Assembly (NCBI GenBank): GCA_036346225.1
Contig: JARFIW010000835.1
Span: 1 to 64,000 of the forward strand
Source: Platerodrilus igneus
Lineage: Eukaryota; Arthropoda; Insecta; Coleoptera; Lycidae
Length of the DNA: 64,000 nt
Reading direction: 5' to 3'
The notes under the pieces are model-generated. The model saw only the letters and a list, made by a program, of their open reading frames with translations. It searched no databases and was not told the DNA's origin. Of this stretch, positions 1-11,460 are shown in pieces. Position numbers and translations under genes: made by a program. Numbering within the stretch: the first letter of the stretch is position 1; every line of letters begins with the position of its first letter.

Positions 1-530
1 GAAGGGGTATGCATGTATTATACAGTTGCTGCAAAATATGTTAGTTTACGCGTAGCTCGGATGTGTAATTGATCACGACTTAAAGATCCTCGGAGGTTTA
101 AAATTCTCAGCCCATTGTCGTTCGAAAATGTTTGGAAATTATCAAAACGGTTGCGGGTCGAAGTTTAATGGATGATTGACCGAGTTTTTCTACCTTTTAC
201 GAGGGAATTGGAAGTTGACAGACATCGAGCATCTAATTCTATTTGGAGGATATCGAGTACTTACCGGTTCTAGAAATCAATACGTGCGGCCGACCGCTAT
301 GCGAAAGTGTAAAGTACAGAAGCAAAATTTAATTATCAGACGAAAAAGTGTGCGATGTGCTATAGAAAGTATAAAAATGGTGCTTTGCCCAGTCCTAACA
401 GTAAAAAGGAGAGTGACTTTTCTAGCAATTACAAGAATAGCAGTAGCGCGGCGAAGGGTATGCATGTATTATACAGTTGCTCTAAAATATGTTAGTTTAC
501 GAGAAGCTCGAACGTGCACAAATTAAATTT
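1..530. repeat. Partial direct repeat, spacing ~453 bp
   Basis: The first ~60 bases of the window recur at about 454-515 with few changes (shared core GTATGCATGTATTATACAG, then TATGTTAGTTTACG). The segment between is not otherwise repeated here, so this is either a ~453-bp tandem unit cut by the window edge or a dispersed direct repeat. A 116-codon frame at 176-526 crosses it, but it matches no family I recognise and I do not call it a gene. Confidence 0.5.
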
Positions 531-804
531 CAATCTATAATTAACCACAGTCGTAAAAATAGGAAATTAATGGGTAATTTTAATAGTGCTAAGCATATAC
601 TTTCGCTTGGTGATTCATTTGGAAAATATTCAAGCCCACCATTTCCTAAAGTATGACGTAGAAGTTATTTAAAATTAAATTGTTGTAAGTATCCTGTAGA
701 ATAAAATTGTTGTTAATTGACTTGCATTTAACGTATTTCCTATTAGCATCGAGCATATCTATTGTATTTCTCAAATCATATACCCGCTAATTAATAAAAA
801 GAAA

Positions 805-910
805 GGCTACTTTCACTTTACGTCACATAATTGTAAAGCAATTAGTTTGTCCTCTACGCTACTTTCACTATACGTCACATACTTGTAAAGCGATTAGTTT
901 GTTCTTGTCT
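805..910. repeat. 52-bp tandem duplication
   Basis: Two adjacent copies of a ~52-bp segment beginning CTACTTTCACTTTACGTCAC (second copy begins about 858) differ at a handful of positions. No coding role is visible. The rest of 530-1140 is AT-rich with nothing recognisable. Confidence 0.7.
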
Positions 911-1145
911 ATGTATTTTCCAACAATTTAGCATTGTGCATGTAATTATGTTAAAACCAGAAAAAATTTTAAGTCATGGGTTTTTGCAACATTCTGAGAA
1001 TAGCACATTACTGTTTGAAAAAATGATTTTAAATACTAAGCACTTATGGCTTATAAAGAACTCGTTTCTAAAATACTTGCGGTTTTAGATTTCTAGGGAA
1101 ATAGTTGGTTAAAGCATATGTCATAGACGAGCAAAACAATTTAAA

Positions 1146-2150
1146 GAGGTTTGGGAGCTTTAAAGGGGTAACTTTGCAGGGCGTGGTCCGATTTTAAATC
1201 TGTTTGCAGATTCGGATTCTGTGCAAAATTTTAGACTAAGAAGATGTATCGCATGACTAAAAAAATTATAAGAACGATCAAACATCACTACAGGTAAGAA
1301 ATCTTAAAATTGGGGTAGCTCCCTTGGGGGTGATGATATCTAAAAAATTCCTAGAGATTCGGGTAGCTGAGAAAATTCTAATATTGATTGATACCAAACA
1401 AGATAGGTTTATCTCGAAAGATGCGTTGGCTAGACAAAGAAAAGTATTTGTTAGTTTTGCTTATAAAGCAAAGAGTAAAATGTAGAGGTTTGGGAGCTTT
1501 AAAGGGGTAACTTCGCAAGGCGTGGCCCGATTTTAAATTTGTTTGCAGATTTAGATTCTGCGTAAAATTCTAAGCTAACAAGATGTATCGCGTGACTAAA
1601 AAAATGTTTAAGGATTGTCAGAAATCGCAGCAGGTAAGAAATCTTAAAATGGGGGTAGCTCCCTTGGGGGTGATGATATCTGAAAAATTCTTAGAGATTC
1701 GGGTAGCTGAGAAAAATCTAGTGTTGATTGATACCAAACAAGATAGGTTTATCTCGAAAGATGCGTTGGCTAGACGAGGAAAACTATTTGTTAGTTTTGC
1801 TTATAAAGCAAAGAGTAAAATTTAGAGGTTTGAGAGCTTAAAGTGTAACTTTGTAAGGAGTAGTCCGATTTTAAATCTGTTTGCAGATTTGAATTCTACG
1901 TAAAATTCTAAGCTAACAAGATGTATCGCATGACTAAAAAAGTTTATAAGAACGGTCAAAAGTCGCTACAGGTAAGAAATCTTAAAATGGGGGTAGCTCC
2001 CTTGGGGGTGATGATATCTGAAAAATTCTTAGAGATTCGGGTAGCTGAGAAAATTCTAATATTGATTGATACCAAACAAGATAGGTTTATCTCGTGTGTG
2101 GAAATGTGGATGCTCATTTATCTCGAAACATAAAAAAAATTTAAGATAGG
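1146..2150 (+). repeat. Three tandem copies of a ~340-bp unit
   Basis: Units start near 1146, 1485 and 1825 with AGGTTTGGGAGCTTTAAAG-like sequence. Each contains a short open frame starting ATGTATCGC and, inside it, the splice-donor-like string CAGGTAAGAAATC. Copies are very similar, so the amplification is fairly recent. The third copy breaks after about 2093, and its ATAGGTTTATCTCGAAAGATG segment reappears at about 2146, suggesting a small insertion or rearrangement. I do not recognise the family. Confidence 0.8.
1583..1825 (+). other. Unidentified 80-codon ORF in tandem unit 2
   Basis: The frame encodes an 80-residue basic peptide starting MYRVTKK and ending KAKSKI. The same frame, apart from an early indel, is readable in copy 1 and ends at the same TAG. 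Copy 3 carries it from 1921 but diverges after about residue 58. I see no signal peptide, membrane span or known motif. Shared frame could simply reflect recent duplication. An alternative is that the segment is an exon, because a donor-like CAG|GTAAGA lies 17 codons into the frame, in which case the rest of the frame would be intronic. I give no function. Confidence 0.2.
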
Positions 2151-2229
2151 TTTATCTCGAAAGATGAAAAATGGTTAGTCGAAGAAAACTTTTTGGTCCA
2201 GATGAATCCAGTTTGGGGAAATATGTACT

Positions 2230-5200
2230 AAATGAGGTATATTCAAAATGTATTTGTTTCAGAAATTATTATGATGGCAAATTCCTGATTTTACCCATTA
2301 CTGTCCAATAATTTAAAATGTACCTTTGTCATTTAAACTAATGAAAATGTTAGTAGGGGCTGTAATGATAGCCCCATTACCTGAACTACCATTTTTGAAA
2401 AAGTAACAATTTAGTAAAATTGTACTTAAAATGTACTCAAATGTACGTCAATAATTCAAATGTACCTTTGTCCTTCGAAGCTATTATGAAAATCGCTAGT
2501 AAAGATCTACCTGAAAGTAAATTTATGACCCAATGTATCAATGTACCCAATAATTCGAAATGTACCTTTATCTTTAAAACTATTATCGAAAATCGTTAGA
2601 AGGGCTGGGGTATGATACCCCATTACCTAACACCATTATTTGAAAAAGTAACAATTTATGCATTACCAAATTGTACTTAAAATGTACTCAAATGTACAGT
2701 CAATAATTCGAAATGTACCTTTATCCTTCGGAAGCTATTATGAAAATCGTAAGGGGGGGGGGAGGGCTGGGGTAATGATAGCCCCCATTACCCTGAACTA
2801 CCCTTTTGAAAAAAGTAACAATTTATGCATCACCAAATTGTACTCAAATGTACCGTCAATAATTCGAAATGTACCTTTGTCCTTTAGAAGCTATTATGAA
2901 AATCGTTAGTAAGGGCTGGGGTAATGATACCCCCATTACCTTAAACTACCAGTTTGGAAAAAAGTAACAATTTATGCCTTACCAAATTGTACTTAAAATG
3001 TACTCAAATGTACCGTCAATAATTCAAAATGTACCTTTGTCCTTCGGAAGCTATTATGAAAATCGTTAGTAGGGACTGGGATAATGATAGCCCCAATTAC
3101 CCTGAGCTACCAGTTTGGAAAACGGTATCAAATTATGCATTACCAAATTGTACTCAAAATGTACGCAAATATACCGTCAATAATTTGAAATGTACTTTTG
3201 TCCTTCAGAAATTATTATGAAAATCGCTAGTAAGGTCTACCTGAAATGTACCCATTTGTACTGTCCATAATTTGAAATGTACCTTTATCATTTAAAAACT
3301 AATCCAAAAACCGTTAGGAGGGTCTGGGGTAATAATAGCCCCCATTACCCTAACCCACCATTTTGAAAAAAGGTAACAATTTATGCATTACCAAATTGTA
3401 CTTAAAATGTACTCAAATGTACAGTCAATAATTCGAAATGTACGTTTGTCCTTCGGAAGCTATTATGAAAATCGTAAGGGAGGGGTGGGGAGGGCTGGGG
3501 TTATGATAGCCCCCATTACCCTAAACTACCCTTTTGGAAAAAGGTAACAATTTATGCATCACCAAATTGTACTCAAATGTACCGTCAATAAATTGAAATG
3601 TACCTTTGTCCTTCAGAAGCTATTATGAAAATCGTTAGTAGGGGCTGGAATAATGATAGCCCCCATTACCCTGAGCCACCAGTTTGGAAAAAGGTAACAA
3701 TTTATGCATTACCAAATTGTACTCAAAATGTACGCAAATATACCGTCAATAATTTGAAATGTACTTTTGTCCTTCAGAAATTATTATGAAAATCGCTAGT
3801 AAGGTCTACCTGAAATGTACCCATATGTACTGTCCATAATTTGAAATGTACCTTTATCATTTAAAAATTAATCCGAAAACCGTTAGGAGGAGCTGGGGTA
3901 ATAATAGCCCCCATTACCCTGACCCACCATTTTGAAAAAAGGTAACAATTTATGCATTACCAAATTGTACTTAAAAGGTACTCAAATGTACAGTCAATAA
4001 TTCGAAATGTACCTTTGTCCTTCGGAAGCTATTATGAAAATCGTAAGGGAGGGGTGGGGGAGGGCTGGAATAATGAAAGCCCCCATTACCCGGAACTACC
4101 CTTTTAGAAAAAGGTAACAATTTATGCATCACCAAATTGTACTCAAATGTACCGTCAATAATTCGAAATGTACCTATGTCCTTCGGAAGCTATTATGAAA
4201 ATCGTTAGTAGGGACTGGGATAATGATAGCCCCCATTACCCTGACCCACCATTTTGAAAAAGATAACAATTTATGCATTACCAAATTGTACTTAAAATGT
4301 ACTCAAATGTACAGTCAATAATTTGAAATGTACCTTTGTCCTTCGGAAGCTATTATGAAAATCGTAAGGAGGTGGGAGGCGGGGTTATGATAGCCCCCAC
4401 TACCCTAAACTACCCTTTTGGAAAAAGGTAACAATTTATGCATCACCAAATTGTACTCAAATGTACCGTCAATAATTTGAAATGTACCTTTGTCCTTCGG
4501 AAGCTATTATGAAAATCGTAAGGGGGGGGGGGAGGACTGGGGTAATGATAGCCCCCATTACCCTGAACTACCCTTTTGGAAAAAGGTAACAATTTATGCA
4601 TCACCAAATTGTACTCAAATGTACCGTCAATAATTTGAAATGTACCTTTGTCCTTCAGAAGCTATTATGAAAATCGTTAGTAGGGGCTGGGGTAATGATA
4701 GCCCCCATTACCTTGAACTACCAGTTTGGAAAAAGGTAACAATTTATGCCTTACCAAATTGTACTTAAAATGTACTCAAATGTACCGTCAATAATTCAAA
4801 ATGTACCTTTGTTCTTCGGAAGCTACTATGAAAATCGTTAGTAGGGGCTGGAATAATGATAGCCCCCATTACCCTGAGCCACCAGTTTGGAAAAAGGTAA
4901 CAATTTATGCATTACCAAATTGTACTCAAAACGTACTCAAATGTACCGTCAATAATTCAAAATGTACCTTTGTCCTTCGGGAGCTATTATGAAATTTGTT
5001 AGTAGGGGCTGGAATAATGATAGCCCCCATTACCTTGAACTACCAGTTTGGAAAAAGGTAACAATTTATGCCTTACCAAATTGTACTTAAAATGTACTCA
5101 AATGTACCGTCAATAATTCAAAATGTACCTTTGTCCTTCGGAAGCTATTATGAAAATCGTTAGTAGGGGCTGGAATAATGATAGCCCCCATTACCCTGAG

Positions 5201-6130
5201 TCACCAGTTTGGAAAAAGGCAACAATTTATGCATTACCATTTTGTACTTAAAATGTACTCAAATATAACGTCAATAATTCGAAATGCATCTTTGTCCTTC
5301 GGAAGCTATTATGAAAATCGTTAGTAGGGGCTGGAATAATGATAGCCCCCATTACCCTGAGCCACCAGTTTGGAAAAAGGTAACAATTTATGCATTACCA
5401 AATTGTACTCAAAATGTACTCAAATATACCGTCAATAATTCGAAATGTACTTTTGTCCTTCAGAAACTATTATGAAAATCGCTAGTAAGGTCTACCTGAA
5501 ATGTGCCCAAATGTACTATCCATAATTTGAAATGCACTTTTATCATTTAAAAACTAATCCGAAAACCGTTAGGAGGGGCTGGGGTAATAATTGCCCCCAT
5601 TACCCTGACCCACCATTTTGGAAAAAGGTAACAATTTATGCATTACCAAATTGTACTCAAAACGTACTCAAATGTGCCGTCAACAATTCGAAATGTACCT
5701 TTGTCCTTCGGAAGCTACTATGAAAATCGTTAGTAGGGGCTGGGATAATGATAACTCCCATTACCGTGAGCCACCATTTTAGAAAAAGGTAATAATTTAT
5801 GCATTACCAAATTGTACTCAGATGTACCGTCAATAATTCGAAATGTACCTTTGTCCTTCGGAAGCCATTATGAAAATCGTAAGGAGGGGCTGGGGAAACG
5901 ATGATACTCTTCCCTACTAATATTTAGATGTTTATAAAATTGACCTGAAATGTACCCAAATGTACCGTCCATAATTTGGAATGTACCTTTATCATTTAAA
6001 AAGTAATCCAAAAACCGTTAGGAGGGGCTGGGGTAATGATAGCTCCGTCACCCCCAAAGTTTAAATTTTAATAAAATGTATCCAAATGTACCGTCAATAA
6101 TTCAAAATGTACCACTCTCTTGAGTAAGTC
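2230..6130. repeat. ~161-bp satellite array (about 24 units)
   Basis: The segment AATGTACCTTTGTCCTTCGG recurs at about 161-bp spacing (for example 4800, 4961, 5123, 5283). Each unit also carries TAGGGGCTGGGGTAATGATAG, CCCCCATTACCCTGA, a GTTTGGAAAAAGGTAACAA block and several GTAC motifs. Some units are a divergent type (AAAACCGTTAGGAGGG, 'TTTATCATTTAAAAACTAATCC') recurring about every 560-580 bp, which suggests higher-order organisation. G-runs of about 10-11 occur near 2752 and 4520. The 63-codon open frames in several units are by-products: 161 is not a multiple of three and no frame runs across units. Confidence 0.9.
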
Positions 6131-6689
6131 ACTATAGAAAATGTTATTGGGGATGGAGTAAAGTAGCTTATAGACTAATTTTCCAAATTTCATCATCATC
6201 ATTAGGTCTTCAGTCCTAGAACTTGTTAGAAAAGGCGTACCCTCATTGTTTCCTATTCTGAACTAGCCTGCACATTTCCCTGAAATCTGCACAGTCTGCA
6301 TCTATTACTATCTGATCTAGGTCTACATTCACCTCTTTTCCTATCTTGCTTGTAATATATCCCACACTATTCCCCAAAAATGTCTTAGAACGTATTCTGC
6401 CTTTTTATTTTACCTATTTTTTTCCACATATATCCTTATTCCCCTACTATTGCTATAACCTATTTGTTATTAGATTTGTCTGTCCATGCTATCATCCTCA
6501 TACATCTGAAGCACAACATTCTAAAGACTGCTACCGTTTTTCTGTATGCTTTTCCTAATGCCCGTATTTCATAAGCATACTGTGCTGTGCTCCAGACATA
6601 TGGTTTTAACAATATTCTTCTTGTTTCTATTTTTGTTGTCTTTGATCATAGGTACTGTTTTTTCTTGTTAGATGCAGTTGGTTCCCTTT

Positions 6690-7290
6690 TATTGTTTTAC
6701 AATTATATACTCTATTTCTTCGACATTCAGTGATTGTAAAGGCGGGTAAGCAGCCCATGGTTGCCAAATTCCCCCAGCACTTGAACACTTGCCGATTTAA
6801 TATTTTTCCAATATATCCTTTCGCACAATCAACATTAGTTGCAGATATTTCACAATCAACACCTGTAGTTGTTTATAATAATCATCAGATTTATGTGCGT
6901 TTATTTTTTCGTCATTATGTTTTCCGTCTCGAAACTGGTTAAACACGTACCTCCACTTATTTATATTCTGAGCTAGCCTACGCAGTACCTGAAACTCACA
7001 ACCTATTTACAGCTCGGTTCCCCTTCTATTGTTTTCTAATTATATGCCCTATTTCAATAAGAATCAGTGGTATGTGAAGGGGGTTAAGCAGCCTGTAGCT
7101 GCCAAGGTCCCACAACACTTAGACATTTGTCAAATTAATAGTTTTCCAGTAAATCCTTTTACACAATTAACATTACTCGAGAATATTGGACAACCAATAC
7201 CTGTAGTTGCTTATAATAATCATCATGTTTAAGTACAGTTATTTTTTTCGTCATTAGTTTTTCCATCTTGGGACTGATTGGACGCGTACC
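6690..7290 (-). repeat. Tandem ~335-bp sub-units in RTE-A 3' region
   Basis: Two units each contain the block starting ATTCAGTG, then AAGCAGCC (about 6727 and 7064), a run ending GTTTATAATAATCATCA, and TTTTTCGTCATTAG. Related units occur in tandem at 41513 and 41831 and once at about 27330, always at the RTE-A 3' end, so they belong to the element. Confidence 0.7.
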
Positions 7291-7291
7291 T

Positions 7292-8596
7292 TGTTACGTT
7301 CCAATTTTGTTTTAAAAATTTCCCTGGTTAATTCATAAGTCCGCTTTACGATAATTTTGTTAAATCAACTACGTTGCTATTCTCACATCCTGAATATTTT
7401 ATTTTTTTGCAATAAATACGCTTTCGAATAATTTCTCAACTTAAATCTATTTGCTTGGAAACGACAAGTTTATGATAAAATTTATTTAGTCAAGATCTTA
7501 TTGTAGGTATCCGTTAGCGCGTTATACTTTCCGATAACGTATAATCGCGTTCTAATGGGTTTTTCATATAAATATTTGTCGAAATAATATATCCTACTAT
7601 TCTCCGGTAGAACCGTGTTTTCTAGGTGAAATCGCGTGTCAATAACGCGGATGTTTGCTTTGCGAGTTCGTGTTATTTTGAACTTATTTTAATATTTGAT
7701 TCTGCAGTTTGTGCGTTGATGCACGTGTAAAAACTACTCGCTCTGTTATTCCAAGAGCGATGCACGTTTTTCTTCTATCAAAGGTGTAGATTTGGTGTTG
7801 ATCGGTAAGCGCTTTTGAGTTGTTAATATTAGTAATATTTTTCTGTTTTTTTAGCTCTAGCTGGAGGCGAAATTGCTTGTTGCTTAGCACGAGTATTCCT
7901 TGATGTAGATCAATTGCTCTTGCATGTAGACCGCCGTTGCAATTACGGTAGTTGCTGACTACCCCGGCGGTGCTGTGTCACGTCACTTCCGAGAGTTGAC
8001 CGGATAAGTATCCCGACACATGTATGTGACTTGTTTCCTTTTCTTACATACCTTGGGATAAACCCAATTTGAAATTAGATACGCTAATGTTTGTTCTGGT
8101 AAAATTCTTTACTAGAAAAGTTTCGAACTATAATGCTTTTGCTTTTGTACTTAACCTATTTGCTTATACGAAAGTATCAGCAGTATTCTTTTTTTACTGA
8201 TTACGAGTTATAACAAATGTTTCGTACGGTAAAATCCTTACTAGAAAGGTTTCTAAATTTAATGTTTTTTTAATTAAGCCATCCGCTTATACAAAAGTAT
8301 CAGCGTTATTCTTTTTGATACTGATTAGATGTGTTGCATGTTAGCTACGAACTGCGCACTTCGTGGAACAATTAGTGAATTTGTCCATAGAGTAAAATTG
8401 TTTTATTAAATAGTAACCTTAATTAATTTTGTTTTGCTGTTTCCATAGAAAATTCTATATTTATATTTTTTTTATTGTAAATAGAAAATCGTTGACGATG
8501 TATATTTTTGTGTTGCTAGGAACCCCTCTCCTCTCCGCATTGGTAGTTAGCCTGGTATATATACGTTTTCTTCCGGCTACGTCATGGTACGTAACA
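7292..8596. mobile_element. Probable solo LTR (1.3 kb) inside RTE-A
   Basis: The segment begins TGTTACGT and ends ACGTAACA, a perfect 8-bp terminal inverted repeat with LTR-type TG...CA ends. It is flanked by the 4-bp duplication ACCT (7288-7291 and 8597-8600). Deleting it plus one ACCT restores GCGTACCTCCATTG, matching RTE-A elsewhere. A 4-bp duplication fits Gypsy-type integration. A TATA-like TATATATACG lies near 8557. No coding sequence is recognisable. A TIR transposon with 4-bp duplication is the alternative. Confidence 0.65.
8086..8330. repeat. ~125-bp tandem duplication inside the solo LTR
   Basis: Two adjacent copies share GGTAAAATTCTTTACTAGAAA-like and ACTAGAAA-to-'AAAGTATCAGC' segments followed by TTATTCTTTTT, at about 8098 and 8229. 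Internal tandem repeats are common in LTR U3 regions and may hold enhancer-like sites, but none is demonstrated. Confidence 0.7.
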
Positions 8597-8770
8597 ACCT
8601 CCATTGATTTCTATTCTGAGCTAGCCTACACATTTCCCTAAAATTCCTATGGCCTACATCTTTCACTATCTGTGTACAATAGTCTAATCTAGGTCTCTTT
8701 TGCGCTTTCCCCATCTTTCGTTATTTGGTTTCCTAGGTAGCAGAAATCCTTAACCTCTTGTAAGTTCTCG

Positions 8771-10990
8771 TTACATTTGTATTCTTGTTTTTGATTTATT
8801 TTCTTCTCCTTTGTATACAAGTACTTTACTTTTATTTTTGTTAATTTTCATACCATATCTGTCTGTTAGAACTGTTTCGATTTCATTAAGAGCAGCTTCT
8901 AATTTTTCCTTGCTAGACACTAATACCGCTATATCATCTGCAAATCTAAGCATATTAATCCTTTGTCTCTGCATAATAATTCCAAATGTTTTCCTGCATT
9001 GGACAGTATTCATTGCCTCTTCGATGTAAAAATTAATGGGGATAGGGCACATCCCTGTCTCACCCCTTTCCTAATATTTATTTTTCTACGTTCCTGCTCT
9101 AATTCCACTACCGCTGTTTACTCTTTGTATAAACTATGTACTATCCCCCTATACTAAAACTCATTTCATCTTTTTGAGTATTTCAAATTTTTTTTTCCAT
9201 TTTACATGGTCGAATGCTTTTTACATATGTACAAATCTTACGTACACGCGTTCTCCTTTTTCTATTGTTTCCTCCATCATCATTCTCAGAGCTAAAATAG
9301 CTTCCCGTGCTCCCCTGCTTCGCATAAACCTGAATTGATCTTCTCCTAGTATTTCTTCAGCTCGTTTTTCCATTCGTCTTTGTACAATTCTAGTTAATAT
9401 TTTTGACACGTGTGCTGTCAAGCTTATTGTTTGAAAATCTTCATATCAATCCGCGCCTTTCGGTTTTGGTATAGTTACTATGAAGTTACGTTTGAAATCC
9501 TTGGGTATCTCGCCTGTTTCGTACATATAGCTAACAAGTTGGAAGAGACGTTTTGTTACTGCTTATCCAGCGGCTTTTAGAGTTTCTGCTTGCATCTTAT
9601 CTGTACCCGGCGCCTTACCATTTCTCTTTAATACTAATTCAAATTCATCTCTATGTATAGGATATCTCAAGTCATCATTTTCATAGTCTGATTCCTGTTC
9701 TAATACAGTTAGTTCCTTCCCTGCATATAAATTCCCTATATATTCTTGCCATCTACCCACTTTCTCTACATTTTCTATAATGACGTTTCCTTGTGCGTCC
9801 CTTATATTTTTTATACGGTTTTATATTCCGACAATTGATTTTAATTAGTTTGTATGCTTCATCTGTCTTTTCTTCTACCATCTTAGTTTGTACCTCTTTG
9901 CACTTTTCATCAATCCATTGTTTTTTAGCTTTCCTGCATTTGCGAATAATTTCCCATTTTATGGCTTTATATTTCTGTTTTCCTGTTTCGTCTGATTTAT
10001 TTTTGTATTTTCGTCTTTCTTCTATTAAATTCAGGATATCTTTTGTTATCCATGGTTTCTTAATTTCTTTCTGTGTATACCCCAGAATATCTCTGGGCAC
10101 CATGTGGCTGAATTTAATGGTATTCCATTCTGTTTCTACTTCCTTAGTAGCAGATATTTTCTCGTAATCTTGCAGCATTTCATTTGAATTTTCTTCCAAT
10201 TTTTCTTGAATATCTTTATCTTTTAGTTTCTCAAAGTCAAAGTGCCTTTTTCCGTTTCTTTTTCAAATTTTTAAATTTAAGTGCGGCCTTCATAATTACG
10301 ATGTTGTGGTCAGTGTCTATATCTGTTTTTGGAAAGCTTCTACAGTCTTGTACTGGATTCCTTAACCGTTGTCTAACAAGAATGTAATCTATTTGATATC
10401 TGCCTATATCTCCTGGCATCTTCTAACATGATGTTGAAATAATGTGTTTGTGATGATTAAATTGTTCTTGTCGCAAAATTCTACAAATCTATTTCACCTG
10501 TCGTTTCTCGTGCCTAAACCAAATAAACCTCCTACCGCTCCTTCCCTTCCCTACCCTCACCTACCACTACATTAAAATCCCCCGTAATTATTAAATTTTC
10601 ATGATTTTTTACGAATCTTAATATGTCTTCGATATCTTTGTAGATCGCTTTTACCTCTTAGTCACTGTAACTAGAGGTGAGCATGTATACTTGTATTATT
10701 ACTGTGTATACCGGTTTAGATTCTAATCTAACCACGAGTACTCTTTCATTCTTTTGTAAGTAATTTTCTACACAGTATCCTATCTTTTTCCGCATAACTA
10801 TCCCCACACCCAAATTTCCTTCTTCTGCTCCTGTATGAATTACCGTAAAGTCTCCACTCCAAAATTCCCCCGCCTCCCGCCACCGAACTTTGTTGATCCC
10901 ACCTATGTCTAGTGTTAACCTATTCAGTTTCATTTTTAAATTCTCAAGCTTACCTACTTGCCTCATACTTCTAACATTCTACGCTTCGAC
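8771..10990 (-). pseudogene. RTE-A endonuclease-reverse transcriptase (decayed)
   Basis: The protein would nick target DNA and reverse-transcribe the element RNA. In minus-strand order: an endonuclease segment (10,658-10,966) with INKVRW, where the usual catalytic Glu before the VRW-type motif is Lys; a later piece with DIDTDHNIVIM (10,237-10,419); a basic linker (9,753-10,199); then RT pieces with NGKAPGTDKMQAE (9,563-9,760), EDQFRFMRSRGAREAILALR (9,221-9,421) and the catalytic FADD box (8,771-9,052). Several frameshifts and stops separate the pieces, and the fingers/palm junction is degraded. Relation to the RTE clade is inferred from motif order and the bovine CFDP2-like endonuclease signature. 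Certainly non-functional. Confidence 0.85.
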
Positions 10991-11406
10991 TCTCGAAATG
11001 TTCCCGACTCTTATTCTGAACTTTCCGATCGCATCCTCCGAAGTAGCCCTTTCCTGGAGATGCGAATGGGGGACTATTTTAACTCCGGAATCTTTTATCC
11101 CAGAGAATGCCATTACGTTTATTTCAATTTAACTACGCTTTGTACATGGGAGGTAATGAGGTGGTTTCCCGTTGCCTTTTACATCGCGGTAGTGTGTCTT
11201 AGACTGCCCTTATAGTCTCTACCAATCTATGTACCAAAAGAGCCGATGCCCTCTTTCGGGGACCTGTCTTAGTCTGGTTCCCCACTAACGACCCTACTAC
11301 TTTGGTTGGACCTATAGTTTGGCTCTTTAGCTCATTAGAACACGCAAGCCATTTCACCAGTGTTAGTAACCTAGAACGTCTTCAAGGTGCAGATTCATTC
11401 GAAATG

Positions 11407-11411
<5 letters not shown>

Positions 11412-11460
<49 letters not shown>
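11412..11460. repeat. (TA)n microsatellite
   Basis: An almost uninterrupted AT dinucleotide tract immediately abuts the 5' end of RTE-A copy 1. Confidence 0.95.

Larger units (their letters stand above)
6191..11407 (-). mobile_element. RTE-clade LINE, family A, copy 1, interrupted
   Basis: On the minus strand the element runs from a 5' end near 11407, through endonuclease and reverse transcriptase remnants, to a 3' end in CATCATCATCATTAGG at 6191. The same ends are seen in the copy at 40968-49700, which supports the boundaries. Bases 7292-8596 are a later insertion. The 3' region contains tandem ~335-bp sub-units at about 6690-7290. Terminal (ATC/GAT)n and an endonuclease-RT ORF of this type are characteristic of RTE LINEs. 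Reading frames are broken many times, so the copy is dead. No clear target duplication was found because the 5' flank is a TA microsatellite. Confidence 0.85.

Noticed and set aside
3029..5723. Repeated 63-codon ORFs (MYLCPSEAIMK-type) as a small-protein family
   Set aside because: They are one frame of the 161-bp satellite. The period is not divisible by three and each frame stops within a unit-plus, so they reflect the repeat, not selection.
10237..10966. Host 'craniofacial development protein 2-like' gene
   Set aside because: The similarity that gives this label comes from RTE/BovB endonuclease sequence. Here it is followed by RT and a LINE 3' end.
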